DNA of 64,000 bases from Ampelocalamus luodianensis (lineage: Eukaryota; Streptophyta; Magnoliopsida; Poales; Poaceae): positions 21,661,488 to 21,725,487 of the forward strand of contig CM070625.1 of NCBI GenBank assembly GCA_036346255.1, read 5' to 3'. Under the pieces are notes generated by a model. That model saw only the letters and a list, made by a program, of their open reading frames with translations. It was not told the origin of the DNA and ran no database searches. This document shows, piece after piece, positions 47,631-59,377 of the stretch. Made by a program: the position numbers and the translations under genes. The stretch's first letter is position 1. Each line of letters begins with the position of its first letter.

Positions 47631-47945
47631 ATGAAGGAAGATGCGTCTACTTCACTTGAGCTGAGGCGCACGACGTGCTTTCGATCGGAAACACCAGAGA
47701 CGGAACCGGAGGTTCAGACCAGGGTTGGAACGGTTTGGTTTTTGCCGTTCATGTTATACGGCAGGGATGATGGAAATGGAATTCATTTTGTGGGTTTATC
47801 AAATCGAGCCAGGAGAATCTGCAACAATTTTGATATTGAACATGACCTGCCTGAAATGTTAGCATCTCTGTTTGATGCACCAGTTGTCTTTCTACTAGGC
47901 TATATATCAAGTCTGATCAAACAACAATGCTACTGTGATACATAG
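47631..47945 (+). CDS. unrecognised open frame, possible gene fragment
   Basis: An open frame of about 104 residues from ATG at 47631. The open phase extends upstream to a plausible acceptor (TTGTCTCGATCAG before 47607). It contains VGTVWFLPFMLYGRDDGNGI and HDLPEMLASLFDAPVVFLLG. The composition looks like protein rather than repeat, but I recognise no family. No promoter or downstream exon is evident, and the foldback element starts directly after. It could be a captured exon. Confidence 0.3.
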   Translation: MKEDASTSLELRRTTCFRSETPETEPEVQTRVGTVWFLPFMLYGRDDGNGIHFVGLSNRARRICNNFDIEHDLPEMLASLFDAPVVFLLGYISSLIKQQCYCDT

Positions 47946-47956
47946 ACATATACTAT

Positions 47957-48795
47957 ACTTGGCGCAAATTCACCCCGTAATTGCAAAAATGACCATCTTC
48001 ATGTGGAATTTGCAAAAATGACGTCTCCTGCCGCACCTGCCTCCTGCCGCACGACCGCCGTGCGGTGGAGGCCTCCCCCACGGCCACCGTGTGGTAGGAC
48101 TACTGTAGCACCACCTAGCGTATGGACATAGTGCGGCAGGGGTACTATAGGAATTTTCCTTCTTTTTTTTAAAAAAAAATCATTTAAGTGTACTTCTGTA
48201 TAAATTTTTAGATATAGCAAATGAGCTCCAAACATTATGAATTTTTTTGGAGCCTCTCGGCACAGTGTACTTGCTTGTGTATTTTTTGCAAAATTTTATC
48301 CATTTTTAATTGTTCTCGAAAATTCCTTTAAGTATACTCTTTTTAGGAATTTTCGAGAAAAATTCAAAACATATAAAATTTTGAAAAAAATTACAAAAGC
48401 AATTAAGCTATGTCGGGAGTCTCCACAAAATATTTCATAATTTTTGGAGCTCATTTGCTATATTTAAAAATTCATACAAAAGTATACTTAAATGATTTTT
48501 TTTTAAAAAAAGATGATTTTTTTTTAAAAAAAAAAGAGAAAAAAGGGGGGAAACTACAGTACCCCTGCCTCACTGTGGCCGTGCGGCAGGTGGTGCTACA
48601 GTAGCCCTATCGCACGATGGTTGTGTGGGAGGCCTCCATCGCACGGTGGCCGTGCAACGAGCGGTATCGGCCAGGCATACTGCCGCGCATGGCCACCGTC
48701 TTGGCGGTGTCTTTTTTTTTTTGCAAATTTGGCACGAAAATGGTCATTTTTGTAAACACAAGGCAAATTTGCGTCGTTTCGGCCAAAAACTCCAT
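47957..48795. mobile_element. long foldback (hairpin) element, about 0.84 kb
   Basis: Almost the whole element is an imperfect palindrome centred near 48335, where CTCGAAAATTCC faces GGAATTTTCGAG. The outer arms pair TTGCAAAAATGACCAT (47977) with ATGGTCATTTTTGTAAA (48740). Middle arms pair GGTGGAGGCCTCC with GGAGGCCTCCATCGCAC. Inner AT arms pair ATAGCAAATGAGCTCCAAA with TTTGGAGCTCATTTGCTAT. The exact ends and TSD are uncertain. Related dyads occur at 13870-14670. Confidence 0.8.
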
Positions 48796-49100
48796 AAGTT
48801 TATACTCATTTCACCATAGGCCCCACATTGCTTATACGAGGCTCTATAGGGGTGTGTGGTTCGAATCTAGTCGACCCTTTCTTGCCCCCGTCTCCTCCGG
48901 ACTATCCTTTGGAGTTTCACGGGCTGACTCAAGAAAGAAGCAAGCAAAGAACATTAGGGCCCATTAGATCTTTAGGGTCGACCCCCTTTAGATAACCCAT
49001 CAGTCCATGTCCATCACACAACAGCAAACAAGCAAGAGCAATCGAGGCAACGACAAGCAAGATCAACGAGGCAAGGTGAATCACAACGCCATGGCTATTC
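48796..49100. other. spacer, nothing recognised
   Basis: Sequence between the foldback and the kelch-like fragment. The frames on both strands are short and show no recognisable domain. Confidence 0.4.
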
Positions 49101-49274
49101 TTGTTCAGGGTCGAGGGAGACGGATGGGGTGTTTCCACCGCTGCCATGGCCGTGCACGCACTTGACGTTGCCGCGCACCGTTGGCTCCGAATAGGGGCGG
49201 ATGGGCTGAAAGGGAGGTTCTTGTTCTCCATCATGGGCATCGGGGACAAGCTCTACATCGTCGATGGGTGGTGG
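49101..49274 (+). pseudogene. kelch-like gene fragment
   Basis: The frame gives VHALDVAAHRWLRIGAD followed by GRFLFSIMGIGDKLYIVDG, which reads like one and a half kelch repeats (VxxLD...W, then GDxLYxxDG) of plant F-box/kelch proteins. It ends at the left end of the LTR at 49275. No F-box or further repeats are visible. A fragment left after transposon insertion is the simplest reading. Confidence 0.45.
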
Positions 49275-49727
49275 TGTCAAGAACTCCAAAGTCTTTTGAT
49301 TATAACCTGAACAGGTATCTGGATGTGCGGGTAGGATTGAAGCAGAAACTAATATGAAGATCCTACGGTGTCGGAGAAAAGGAGTTTCGGCACCGACTTT
49401 ACTCAAGCTCTCACGTGTGTAAGGAAGCAACTGACCTTCGGATCAAGATCCAACGGTCGAAGATGATTCACTTGGGGTTACCGCGCAAAGTAGACTGTAG
49501 TTGTCATTTTCGCTACTATTTACCGTAATGTCGTCGTCATTCTGTTTTTACAGAACTCAGGCTATATAAGCCTTGTAATCAAACAACGCTGGTTATCTTT
49601 TGATCAATACAAGAACCCTAGCCCCAATAGAGTAGCTTTTGTTTCCTAGTTTCCATTTTTGCACAGTAAACACCCAAAAACGGAGTTCTTGTCTCACGAT
49701 TCAAGCCTGGATTCCTAGTTCCTGTCA
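49275..49727 (+). mobile_element. 5' LTR (453 bp) of a truncated LTR retrotransposon
   Basis: It begins TGTCAAGAACTCC and ends TTCCTAGTTCCTGTCA; the ends are short inverted repeats. CTATATAAG near 49562 is a plausible TATA box. The primer-binding site follows three bases after the LTR. The 3' part of the element, including pol and the second LTR, is missing in the window. Confidence 0.8.
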
Positions 49728-49729
49728 AT

Positions 49730-49741
49730 TGGTATCAGAGC
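49730..49741 (+). other. primer-binding site (initiator Met tRNA)
   Basis: TGGTATCAGAGC is the classical plant retrotransposon primer-binding site complementary to the 3' end of initiator methionine tRNA. Its position directly behind the LTR fixes the LTR boundary and orientation. Confidence 0.95.
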
Positions 49742-49949
49742 CTCAATCTTGGCCTTGGTTTTGACCTGGACGCTGTTTTGGTGAGGGTTTGGAAGTAGAT
49801 CTCTGTCTCCCTGTAAAATTCCTCAACCGAATAGATCTAGGGACGAATTGAGGGAAATCTGTGGGAGAATCGCATAGATCGGTGAGGTTGGGACTGGTAC
49901 TCTGCCATCCTTGTAAAATCCCTTCCTAGATCTGAGTGATTTAGTGAAG

Positions 49950-50230
49950 ATGGGCAAGCAAAACAAAGATGCGGGAGCTGAGGAGGAAGATAAGATGTAT
50001 GCGACCTCAACTGAAGTAGAAGATGTGAAAAGAAGCATTGAAGCTCTAAAAAAGGCACAAGAAGATAGCCACTCGCAGACGCAACTTCAGATGGAAAAAT
50101 TGATGGGAGTAATCGCTAATTTCATGAATAGTCCGACCACTAGAGAACTCTCTGACAAACAATCCAGTTATCAAGGTAATTTTAGATACCCTGCAGTTAA
50201 TTTAGTACCTACTGTTACATCATCAAAGCC
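49950..50230 (+). pseudogene. gag N-terminal fragment
   Basis: The frame from ATG at 49950 (MGKQNKDAGAEEEDK) is Lys/Glu rich, with a helical stretch around VKRSIEALKKAQEDS typical of plant gag N-termini. It loses gag character near 50230, where sequence related to 55790-55920 begins. No capsid core, protease or polymerase follows. Copia or Gypsy cannot be decided from this part. Confidence 0.6.
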
Positions 50231-50671
50231 AAGTAGTTCAATAGCTCTTATGCATGTGAGGAATGGTGGTGGGGAATTAGTGCCACTACTGTAGTAGCCA
50301 CTACTGACATGAAGCTCATTTTCATAATTTTATTAAACAGATATTTATTTCTATAATTGTATTAAAATAATATATTATTTTTTAAAAAATCTTCAACCAC
50401 GCTCCTTAAGCACGAGCTCATTCGGCCTTGAAATTTCCCGATTTGATTTTTTTGTTTTCAAATTTTTCGATTTGAAATTTACCTAGTTGAAATTTTACGA
50501 TGTAAAATTGTCCGAGTTGATTTTTTTTTAAGTTGAAACTTCCTGATTTGGAATTTCTAGAGTTGAATTTTTTCTGATTTGAAACTTTGGTGTTAGTGGG
50601 GAGGACGTGGGGAAAGAGGGGAAGAGTGGGAGGTGCAATATGATGGAGATGGCACGTAGGGTTCTAGAAGG
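50231..50671. repeat. AT-rich repeat fragment, also at 55790-55920
   Basis: TAATTTTATTAAACA and ATTTCTATAATTGTATTAAA words near 50320-50370 recur at about 55800-55850 in the same orientation. A CACGAGCTCATTCGGCC word (about 50409) has its inverse near 55890. No gene. Confidence 0.5.
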
Positions 50672-51087
50672 ATGTCCTAAGTTTTGGAGTTTAAGGTTAA
50701 CCTCAAACTAAAGGGCCCATGGTTTTTTGTTTAGCCATCTACGATAACTAATGCCTTGAATACTTAAGGTCCTAAAATGTAAGGCTATACCTTGGAACCT
50801 ATTTAGAACGTATAATTTTTACATGATTTTGTTAAGAAATGGATCATGAGTAAAAGTGGATGCTTCCTTCCTGCTGGAAATGTCCTAAGTTTTGGAGTTT
50901 AAGGTTAACCTCAAACTAAAGGGCCCATGGTTTTTTGTTTAGCCATCTACGATAACTAATGCCTTGAATACTTAAGGTCCTAAAATGTAAGGCTATACCT
51001 TGGAACCTATTTAGAACGTATAATTTTTACATGATTTTGTTAAGAAATGGATCATGAGTAAAAGTGGATGCTTCCTTCCTGCTGGAA
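50672..51087 (+). repeat. perfect tandem duplication, 208 bp unit
   Basis: The block starting TGTCCTAAGTTTTGGAG at 50673 is repeated from 50881 with no difference I can find by reading, ending in CTTCCTTCCTGCTGGAA. Two copies only. The identity implies a very recent duplication or an assembly join. Confidence 0.95.
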
Positions 51088-53693
51088 TCATGCGTCGCAA
51101 AGTATGGCACCATGTTGTTGATTAAAGAGAAGCAATGTAATCTTTTTTGAGAGAGAGAAGAGAAACAATGTAATCAGCTCACGAAATCTGCATATATTGC
51201 ACGAAGCATCCCCATGCGATGATCGTTGGTGCGTGCCGTCGGTGCCGACTTTGGTTTGATCGCGGGATGAGTCGATGGTATTAATGCAACCTTTCAGCCC
51301 CACTCGATGGGAGTACTTTGCTTCTTACACCAAGCCTCATTCAAGGCAACCCCAACGAACCTCCACCATACGAGCCACGCCACCTGTACGAGCCATAACT
51401 TCGATCCCCTTTCGGCTTAATTACACGCGTCGCGCTAATTAATCCGGACCAACAAGCTAGATAATCTCACCGGACAACCAAAACCAGCCAATGCACACAT
51501 GTACAGTATGGTTTCTCATAGCAGTAGTACTAATTAAGTTGATGCGTTAGTTAATTAATTAAACTGATGTTACTTTCTCAGTCGGCACACAGGATCGATC
51601 GATGTAATGTACTAACTCGAGAAGTCGAGATCGAGCTACACGGTGGCGCGAAAACGGAAGAAAGACTGCGCCAATCGCTGGTTTTTTCTACATACTTGTG
51701 ACGGAGTAGGACAAGGACGTCCTGATGAGGAATATACTTGTCTTTTTTATTCAAGTAGCTCGATCTGGCTCGTTACGTACAAGCCGGATACTGCCAGTTA
51801 CTATGACTAGCTCGTCAGCATATGCACGGTGCGCGGAGATCGTAGAAGGCAGAAGACATAAGGCCTCCTGGCAAGCTCAGGTCAGCTAATTAGGCATCAT
51901 TTGGAAGTGTACTGTGTATCTCGGACTCGGAGTGACTCGGACTCGGTTGCTTCCATGATGGCTTGAGTGAGATAAGGAGGAAACCAGCTAGGCTATTTGC
52001 AGTTTGCAGTACGTTCCAAAAGGTCTAAACTAACAATTTTTGGATGCTAGGCAAGTTTTTTCTCTAGAAACTGTACTTCAAATTAAACATATATATGGCT
52101 AATTAGCATCCTCTATAAGGTAGCTAGTCTGATCGTATTCCTGTATTGCTTGTAATATTGGATGTTTCTTGAACAGTTATGTCGAAGCACTGTCGTACGT
52201 AAATGGCCATTGAAAGCCGAACGAAGATCCGGACGATTTTATCAGCATTTCTCCAAGAGCAGAAATCAAGCAGCTAACTAGTTGCATTTAGTCTCAAACT
52301 CTTAAATGATCTCATAAACATTGTGTATGGGACGATGGAGCGGTGCATGGTCTTGTCTCGGCCCTACCAATGCAATATCGATCTCCAGTTAGAAATTGTG
52401 CTTGCACAGTACCATCACTAAACATAAGCAGGACCACCTCCACTTAGAAGCTAGCTAACGATGGAAAATATGCGGCCGTGTTAATTAGCTAAGCTCCCGC
52501 CAATGGTCCATGCATCGATGCACGGCACCTAACTTAGCTAGTCCTTTTCTTTTTCTCAAAAGGTGACAAAACGTTTCTTATGTAGTATGCATGCATGTTT
52601 CTCTAGGTTCATGGACCCATGAGGTTCGACGAACATGTATGTTTGTAGATTGTGACTCATTTATGAAAGGGATACCTTGCTCCATGTATAAGATAGACTT
52701 TGTTCTCCATGTGGGTGTTAATTGGATGTGACTTATGGATGTTCCACCATATCAGTACATTGATATCTAGAGCCTTAGGGCCGGGGTGGGAATGGGCAGT
52801 CCGGGCTAATGGATCACTGATCCGTCACAAAAATTTTAGCAAAATAAGTTGGAGGTGCAATCCAAAAGAAAATCGGATAAAAGGATCAGAATCCTAATGC
52901 TCCGTTGGATCGAGTGGGTCAAACTTTACACATCGTCCCCTCCTCCTCGTTCTCAGCCCACACGCCGCTGCATCGCGATCCGCCGCCGCCACTATGGAGG
53001 CTGAAGCGAGCACCAGCGAGAGGGTTCTCGGATGAACTCGATTTGGGGTGCGGCCGCGACGAAATGACTTGTGACGTGCAGATCCGGCAAGAGCGAAGCT
53101 AAAGCCCAAGTTCTCTCCGCCATGTTGCAGCCGTCGTCACTGGGTAGCAGAGACGCGAGGAGGTGCGGCAAGACAACGGTGGCGTGGCTCCATTTGGAGG
53201 CACCCGCATAAAGTGACAGGCGACACCGGCACCACAAACCTAGCCGTAGGGCTCTCAAATGCTGCCGCTTCTCAGATCCTAGTTGGCTGGTCAGGAAGCT
53301 GCCTCCTTCTCATCTCTCTCTTTGATTTAATTTCATTCTAAATTGGTTGTTGAGTTTGGATTGAAGAATCAGGCAAGGAATTGATGATCCAACCTTCCTA
53401 TCTCTCCTCAAGTGCATGATTTGATTTTCAACTATGCATGTACAGACGTTGAATCTTGAACTATATTTCGCACACCAATCCCAAATGCAGGAAGGGATTA
53501 TCGTAGGGAGGAGAATGATTTCCACAGGGTTGACACCGCCGTGGAATTTCACAACTTTCCGCACCGCCTATTTGCATTTGTACATGGCTCCTTGCCTGGC
53601 CTCGTTCTGGTGGTACACCCACGGTACACATGATCATTTGTTCATGGCAAGGTTGTTGAATTGGTATGTGTTCCACTCAGATGGAACTACCTG
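51088..53693. other. no gene recognised
   Basis: Mostly AT-rich intergenic sequence, with a GC-richer part at 52900-53260. Short frames on both strands show no domain. The 53434-53748 plus-strand frame overlaps an acidic minus-strand frame and is probably its antisense. Confidence 0.4.
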
Positions 53694-53868
53694 CTATTCC
53701 CCAAAATCCTCATCATCCGAACCTTCATCTCTCGATAATGCCTCGTAGTCCTGGTCTTCGAGTTCTATCCCTTCGACTAAGGCTTTGATCTGCTCACCTT
53801 TGTCTGCAATCCTACTAGCTTCCCAGGCCAAATGAGCTTCATCGGCGAAAGCAGTAACTCCCTATCGA
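53694..53868 (-). pseudogene. acidic C-terminal coding fragment, unrecognised
   Basis: On the minus strand an open frame runs from the LTR edge at 53868 to TAG at 53694: FADEAHLAWEASRIADKGEQ, then an acidic tail ending SDDEDFGE. The composition is protein-like, but I cannot name a family; a transposon or host origin are both possible. It appears to be cut by the LTR at 53869. Confidence 0.35.
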
Positions 53869-54464
53869 TGATAGGAAACAGGGGTTCCCTATCGAACTTA
53901 CTATAGGAAATAATATGATAACGCTATCAAGAACGAAGATCTTCTATTGACGTGGATACACTATTTGTATAAGAATACAATGGGTGTTACACAATGATCG
54001 TGATCAAGAATGTAAGAAATTGAATATGAATACCTCTCCTTAAATTACATGGGATACACCCTTTATAGTTATTGAAGGGATGGCAAAAAGACGCCTCTAA
54101 TCTTTATGCACGTTCTTCAGTGGAGTCTTGAACCATCGTGTCCTTTAGCCAACTGTCGGAAGTTACCAGATACGTTAATAACTACTTTGCTGTTAGACAC
54201 GTGAGAACCGTCATGTCTTCCGACCAGTTCACTGATCGGGAACTGTCCAAACCACATAGCTAGTTGGACGATATCCACAGCTAGTCGTCTCATGGCTCCA
54301 ACTGGTCGTCAACCAGTTGGGCCATAATAAAGGATACTAAACTTTCTTTAAATATTGATTGTAGTTTCATAACCGTTACAGAAGTAGCCTCTGACACGTG
54401 GGCCTATTTTGACAGAGTATTTGACTTTGACTAAAAAGGTTGACCTGGTCAAGAATTCTCATCA
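53869..54464 (-). mobile_element. LTR (596 bp), minus orientation
   Basis: The minus strand begins TGATGAGAATTCTTGACC (54464) and ends GTTTCCTATCA (53869); the ends are short inverted repeats. ACTATAAAGGG near 54070 is a plausible TATA box. The minus-strand sequence just before it, AAGGTCGGGGAG, resembles a polypurine tract, so this could be a 3' LTR whose internal region lies at higher coordinates. The five-base flanks differ, so it is not a clean solo LTR. Confidence 0.55.
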
Positions 54465-55567
54465 CTCCCCGACCTTCGGTCGTTGTGTGCACCGCGCTAT
54501 GACTGGAGTCCCAACTTCTTCGGCATCACCACCGACTATCCCTTGTTCAGCTGCTTATGGAGGCAGAACTTTGAAATATGCCTAGGCTAGAAGGACCAAA
54601 TCCCACTGTGATCCCTTGCCATGCTTAGGTATGGTTGTCATGATTTCGTTCCCTTGAGTTGCACTAACTCCCAATGTGTGCCTTGTCGTGCTTGGGTGAC
54701 AATGCAACTCAATTTCAAATTGTGCAGAGCATAATCAACTCGAAGGTGTAATACAACCATCGCATCATAATACCCCATGTATGCTACTCTAATCTTGCTA
54801 GACTGACGGTGATCGATTGGAAATGATACAAATCAACCCCCTCCGGACCCTCTAGAACAATCACTTGTCTGTAGTAAATTTTGAAATTAATTGCGTTCAA
54901 CATCCCTGCCCGACCATTTCGACATATATTGTTAAATACCACGTATTCAATCCTATAGGGTCATTCCTATAATTTTCTTATAATTGCATTTATTTTCGTA
55001 ATTGTAGTAAAAATGACTACCTACAAGCAAGGTCATTCCTGTAATTTATTAGATTGACGACTAGCCTTGATAAAATAGACCACAATAAAATTAACTAGTC
55101 GGTTTTATTACAATTATAAGAATGACCTACATGTTGGAGCAAAAATAATTACATATGGTGCAGACAAAAAATATCTTTCACAACGTACTACAACAAACTA
55201 AACTAGGTACTGCAAAATAAAGTAGATCTACAGGATTAACCATATATCTAAAACTAAACTATAAACACAAAATAGATGTACTACAACAAACTACACTACA
55301 TAATTATACATCTAAAACTATCTAATCCATTCAATTATGGGCCTTCTAATTTTATTTGCCAACCTACCAGGTTTCGAAATTAGATTTAAAAATATGTATA
55401 AAAAAATTATATGCAAGGTAGGTGGCCGAATCTACTCCTCCCCCTCTCCTCTTCTCCGCTATGGACGGACAGTGTTTCGCTAGCTTCCTCCTCTCCCTTT
55501 CCTCCCATCTTTCTCTTTGTTCAATTAAAATTGAGTTTCAACTGAATTTTTCGCGCTTTTATAGGGG
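54465..55567. other. possible retrotransposon remnant and AT-rich sequence
   Basis: Up to about 54900 the sequence is compatible with an internal retrotransposon region on the minus strand, but no domain is readable. At 54960-55140 an inverted pair of TATAATTGCATTTATT-like and AATTATAAGAATGACC words suggests a small MITE. Nothing else is recognised. Confidence 0.35.
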
Positions 55568-55790
55568 GACTCCTGTCGCTATTCCAAATTGTGACAGGAG
55601 GTGTGAGATCTCTGTCGCCATTTGAAATGACGATTTGCTTCTCTGTCATCATTCCAAATGACGGCGAGACAGAGACTACCATTTGGTTGGCGATTGAGAC
55701 GAAGACCACCGTTTGGTTGGCGACAGACCTCCTATCGCCAATGCAACTAGCGACAAGAGCATATCGTCATTTCAAACAACGACAGGAGTC
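55568..55790. repeat. short element with GACTCCTGTCG inverted ends
   Basis: The ends GACTCCTGTCGCTATTCCAA and its inverse (CATTTCAAACAACGACAGGAGTC) enclose three more dyads of the type CTGTCGCCATTTG...CAAATGACGGCGAGACAG. About 223 bp and non-coding; a small MITE or its remains. Confidence 0.55.
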
Positions 55791-56744
55791 TACTTTCGTA
55801 ATTTTATTAAACACACATTTATTTCTATAATTGTATTAAAATACTATATTATTTAAAAAAACGCGGATGAATTGGGGCTTAAGGAGACGGCCGAACGAGC
55901 TCGTGCTTGTGTCCCTGTAGCGACACGTGTCGTCACCTGGGTGGTGTCCTTGAGGTGGGATCGGTGAGGGTAACTCCAGATTAAGAAAACCGAACGAGGA
56001 GTAATCGGTGAGGGAAACTCCAGATTAAGAAAACCGAAAAACAATATAAAGTGCGGGCATGGGAACGCTTAAATCTAACGCGGGAATAGACCAAATGGAG
56101 AACTGGGGATAGATGGTGGGTTGGGTCTTGTCTCTTGTGTCTGCTCAAGTATGGGTCGCTTTCTGTCGGGCCACAGGTCAATTTCTGGCCAGACGAGTCG
56201 CGTGCGCCGGAATAAAGCAGCACACGCCGCGTCTCTAATTCCCCTCTCCACACACGCCACGCCACGCACGCCACGTCACGCCACGCCAGAAAGGATCCAC
56301 TTAATCGCCTAGTGTGCAATGCACCACTACGCGGTGGGCGGCTAGCCTCTCAAACAATATTATCTTGCTACTCATCAGCAAAAAAAAAAAAAAAAACCAC
56401 ACACGCGCACACACACAGCCTAGCTTTCCTTCCCTTTTCTGAATATTCTTCACTCCATCTTGCAGGTTTTCTACGAGTTAATTTGCTTGTGCCTTTACAA
56501 ATTGCAATAGTATCAGATATATGAAATATCCATTTCTAGTTGAGGACGTGTAGCTTCTTGTTCATCTTGCCATACTGGCACTGCCACATATTGTGTTAGT
56601 TCATTAGTGCAAGTGTACAGCTTTTAGTTCATTTTAAACAACTACACGTGCTGCGCGCCTTCAGCATCTTGTGAGGTAAGATTAAGAGGCAGTACACGTT
56701 ACGAATCGTAAACTCAACTATCAATACGTGTCATATTCGTGTCA
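55791..56744. other. no gene recognised; poly-A and CA tracts
   Basis: It begins with the repeat fragment shared with 50231-50671. CCACGCCACGCACGCCACG repeats lie at 56255-56290, and a poly-A run followed by CA-rich sequence at about 56380-56420. No supported coding region. Confidence 0.45.
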
Positions 56745-56965
56745 TGAGAAATTTTGCAACACTCCCCTTTTTTTTCGAATTACCCGGTACAACACATAGA
56801 CGCCCACACACACGCACACCACCACACGCATGTACTCACACATGCGACGCCTACGGAAGACTGGATGAGTGAAACTTGAAGAAGAAATGATGAAACCTGG
56901 ATTTGAATCCTGGTGGGCTGGGGGTACAACCACCTCCACTAGCCACCTAAGCAAGTTTTTCGACT
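56745..56965 (-). mobile_element. SINE-like element
   Basis: On the minus strand a head with GGCTAGTGGAGGTGG and a box-B-like GGATTCAAATCC (about 56905-56917) is followed by a T/C-rich body, a GTGTG tract and an end near 56745. This fits a tRNA-derived SINE, but box A is weak and no TSD was found. Confidence 0.45.
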
Positions 56966-59369
56966 TCGCCCTCACGTCTAGATCTACTCAACTATCAGTG
57001 AAGGATAATATACACGCGTAACATTACTGCTGAGTATGAGAATTAATAGCTTTTGTAGCCACTGAATGGAACAATGAAAATAGAAAAGACTACAAAGAAC
57101 TGTGGACTTGTTTGACGTCAACGGTGTTCTTGATCAAGTCTAGTAAGCGCGACAAGGAATGATTTGCTTCTCTTTTATCCTTGTGCTGTTGTGCATGATT
57201 AAACAAATGAGCTAGCGGATGAGGAGGCCATGGCCAGACGTTGACATTTGCTCACATCACTCTTAGATCAGCCTACTCAACTCATGGGCACCTGTCATCA
57301 CTCATCACTGAAGTATCAGTGAATATTTTTAAGGACAAGTATCAGTGAATATTAATTTGTCGATTGATGCACAAAAACTTCAACTTAATTGCCATTGAAG
57401 AAAGACGTTACGAGTCCGAGGACTTGTGGTGATTTGCCTTTTCTTGGCCCCATTGGATCATGTGCACATACATACGTGTCACTTTGCAGTGTGGTTAGGG
57501 GGCTACCTCCAACTCCAATCTTCTAATCCGCACCCCGATCACCCATGATTGGTAGGAGGAATGAAGTGATTTCAGCATGATTCATTCCACTATGCACCAA
57601 ACAGGGATGCTTGCTTTTTCGCACCCGAAATAAACAGATTGCAAGTGCAAGATCAACATGGATGATATGAACTGAAAGGTTAAAGGTTTCCTCACTGGTT
57701 AAGACCGTTTGTTGTTCGCAAGATGTCATTAAGTTCCTACAACCAACATGTATCACGATGGAAAACATGATGTGAACTAAAAGGCTCAGGACAATATTCA
57801 TGGCTGAAGGCTCACCATCTGCAATTTTTCAAGCTCGGTGAGATCAACTGAGAATCTTTTTAGGCCGGCTACTGACAGAAACATGGAGCATGAGAACACT
57901 CAGCCCTGGAGCTGAACACTCTCTTTCAGCCTTCAGTTCTCAGTTCTCACTAGATGCACTTGTCAGCACATAGCGTCGTGATATTCCGCCGTTGGAATGG
58001 AGGGCTCATGTCTTGTAGATATGACACATCTGTGTTCGTTTCTGCCTTGTACCTACCAGCATCTTTGATATGTCTGTGAGAACTGATAACAAGACGTTTA
58101 ATTCTCATGAATACAAGTAGCCTGTGTAATGTCTGAACCTTGTGGTTGCAGTTATGTGTCCCTGTTTCCTCCATGCCACATCATGTAGATTGCAGACGTG
58201 AAGTGTCATCTTCAGCTTAAGTGGGCTATTAGTCCAGTATAACCTCCACAAATCTTGATGTGTTGAGCATGTTCCTGAACCAGTAAACACTATAAAAAAT
58301 CATACTTCAAGGTAAAAGGGCTAAAAATAAAAAGAATTAAGGTTACTTTGTTTCTTCAGGTTAACTGCAAAAGAAGCATTCTGAATACTGAGGCATGGGT
58401 TGTTTCCAGATCGGTATTGTTCAGTACAAAACCGCACATTTGGCATTGCACAACACCTGTAGTCCACTGGGAAAAGATGGAACATTCATCTCTACGACTA
58501 TGCATAGATAGCCACTATAGGATGGATGTAAATTTTTGCATCGCGAGATAACAATGTTTCTTCTTTTCGAACAGCCAGCTCTTAATATCGGCTTTATAAT
58601 ATCTGCACACGCACCAGCCACCAATATCCCTGAATGTTTGTAGATGCTTTCTCAAGATGGATTCCCTGTAATCTTCACGGCTCTACCGATGCAGGATACG
58701 CAAAGATTGAGAGCCACAACGACTGAAAGACAGATTCAGCAGGTTGAAGATGACCAGAACGCTTACTGCATGATATTTTTTCAGATAAAGATCTCCTCAA
58801 CTCTCCTTTTGATCAAAAAGTCATTTCCTGCAAAGATATCTTTCATGATACCTTTCAGATTCAACAGGTATGATTGGAATACACATGTTCTTATAATCGC
58901 TATCATAATCAGGGTCAAACTGACAGCGAAAAAAACATAAGCGGGCCCGCTTGGAAAAATGCCTGGTCTTTGTTTTTCATGGCCTAAATCCGAGCCGTCT
59001 ACGTGGATCGGACGTTGCCTGGAGGCCCAACTTGGATCGCGGATTTTATCGGCGATCGAGATGGTCTGGGCTTTTGTTGTGCATCGATCTCTATGCAACA
59101 GCCAGGCACGTCCGGTCCAGCTCGCAGTCCACCTATTCTCGCAGCCCGGCGCGCCTCGGCGCAGTTTTTTTTGCTCGGCCCAAACACTTCCATGGGATGG
59201 AAGGCAACCACATGAAATGCGCCACTGCAAGAGGCTTCGAAATTTTCTCTGAATCAGCATAACCAACGCATGATGATGTCAAAAAAAAACACACACACAC
59301 GTATAAAAAAATGAAGGCATGAACTGTCGCATACGGAAACTAAAATCTCCGAATTCACCTAGCTGGTCC
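56966..59369. other. intergenic, no gene recognised
   Basis: Mixed sequence with several frames of 60-160 residues on both strands. A minus-strand stretch near 58500-58400 reads FSQWTTGVVQCQMCGFVLNN, and a minus-strand frame near 58920-58860 contains a hydrophobic YVFFAVSLTLIMIAII; both could be exon remnants, but neither connects to a recognisable gene. GC-richer sequence lies at 58940-59260. Confidence 0.35.
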
Positions 59370-59377
59370 CTTGCGCC

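Noticed and set aside
58400..58620. Zinc-finger-like CQMCGF exon on the minus strand
   Set aside because: Only one Cys pair is visible and I could not link it to other exons with consistent splice sites.
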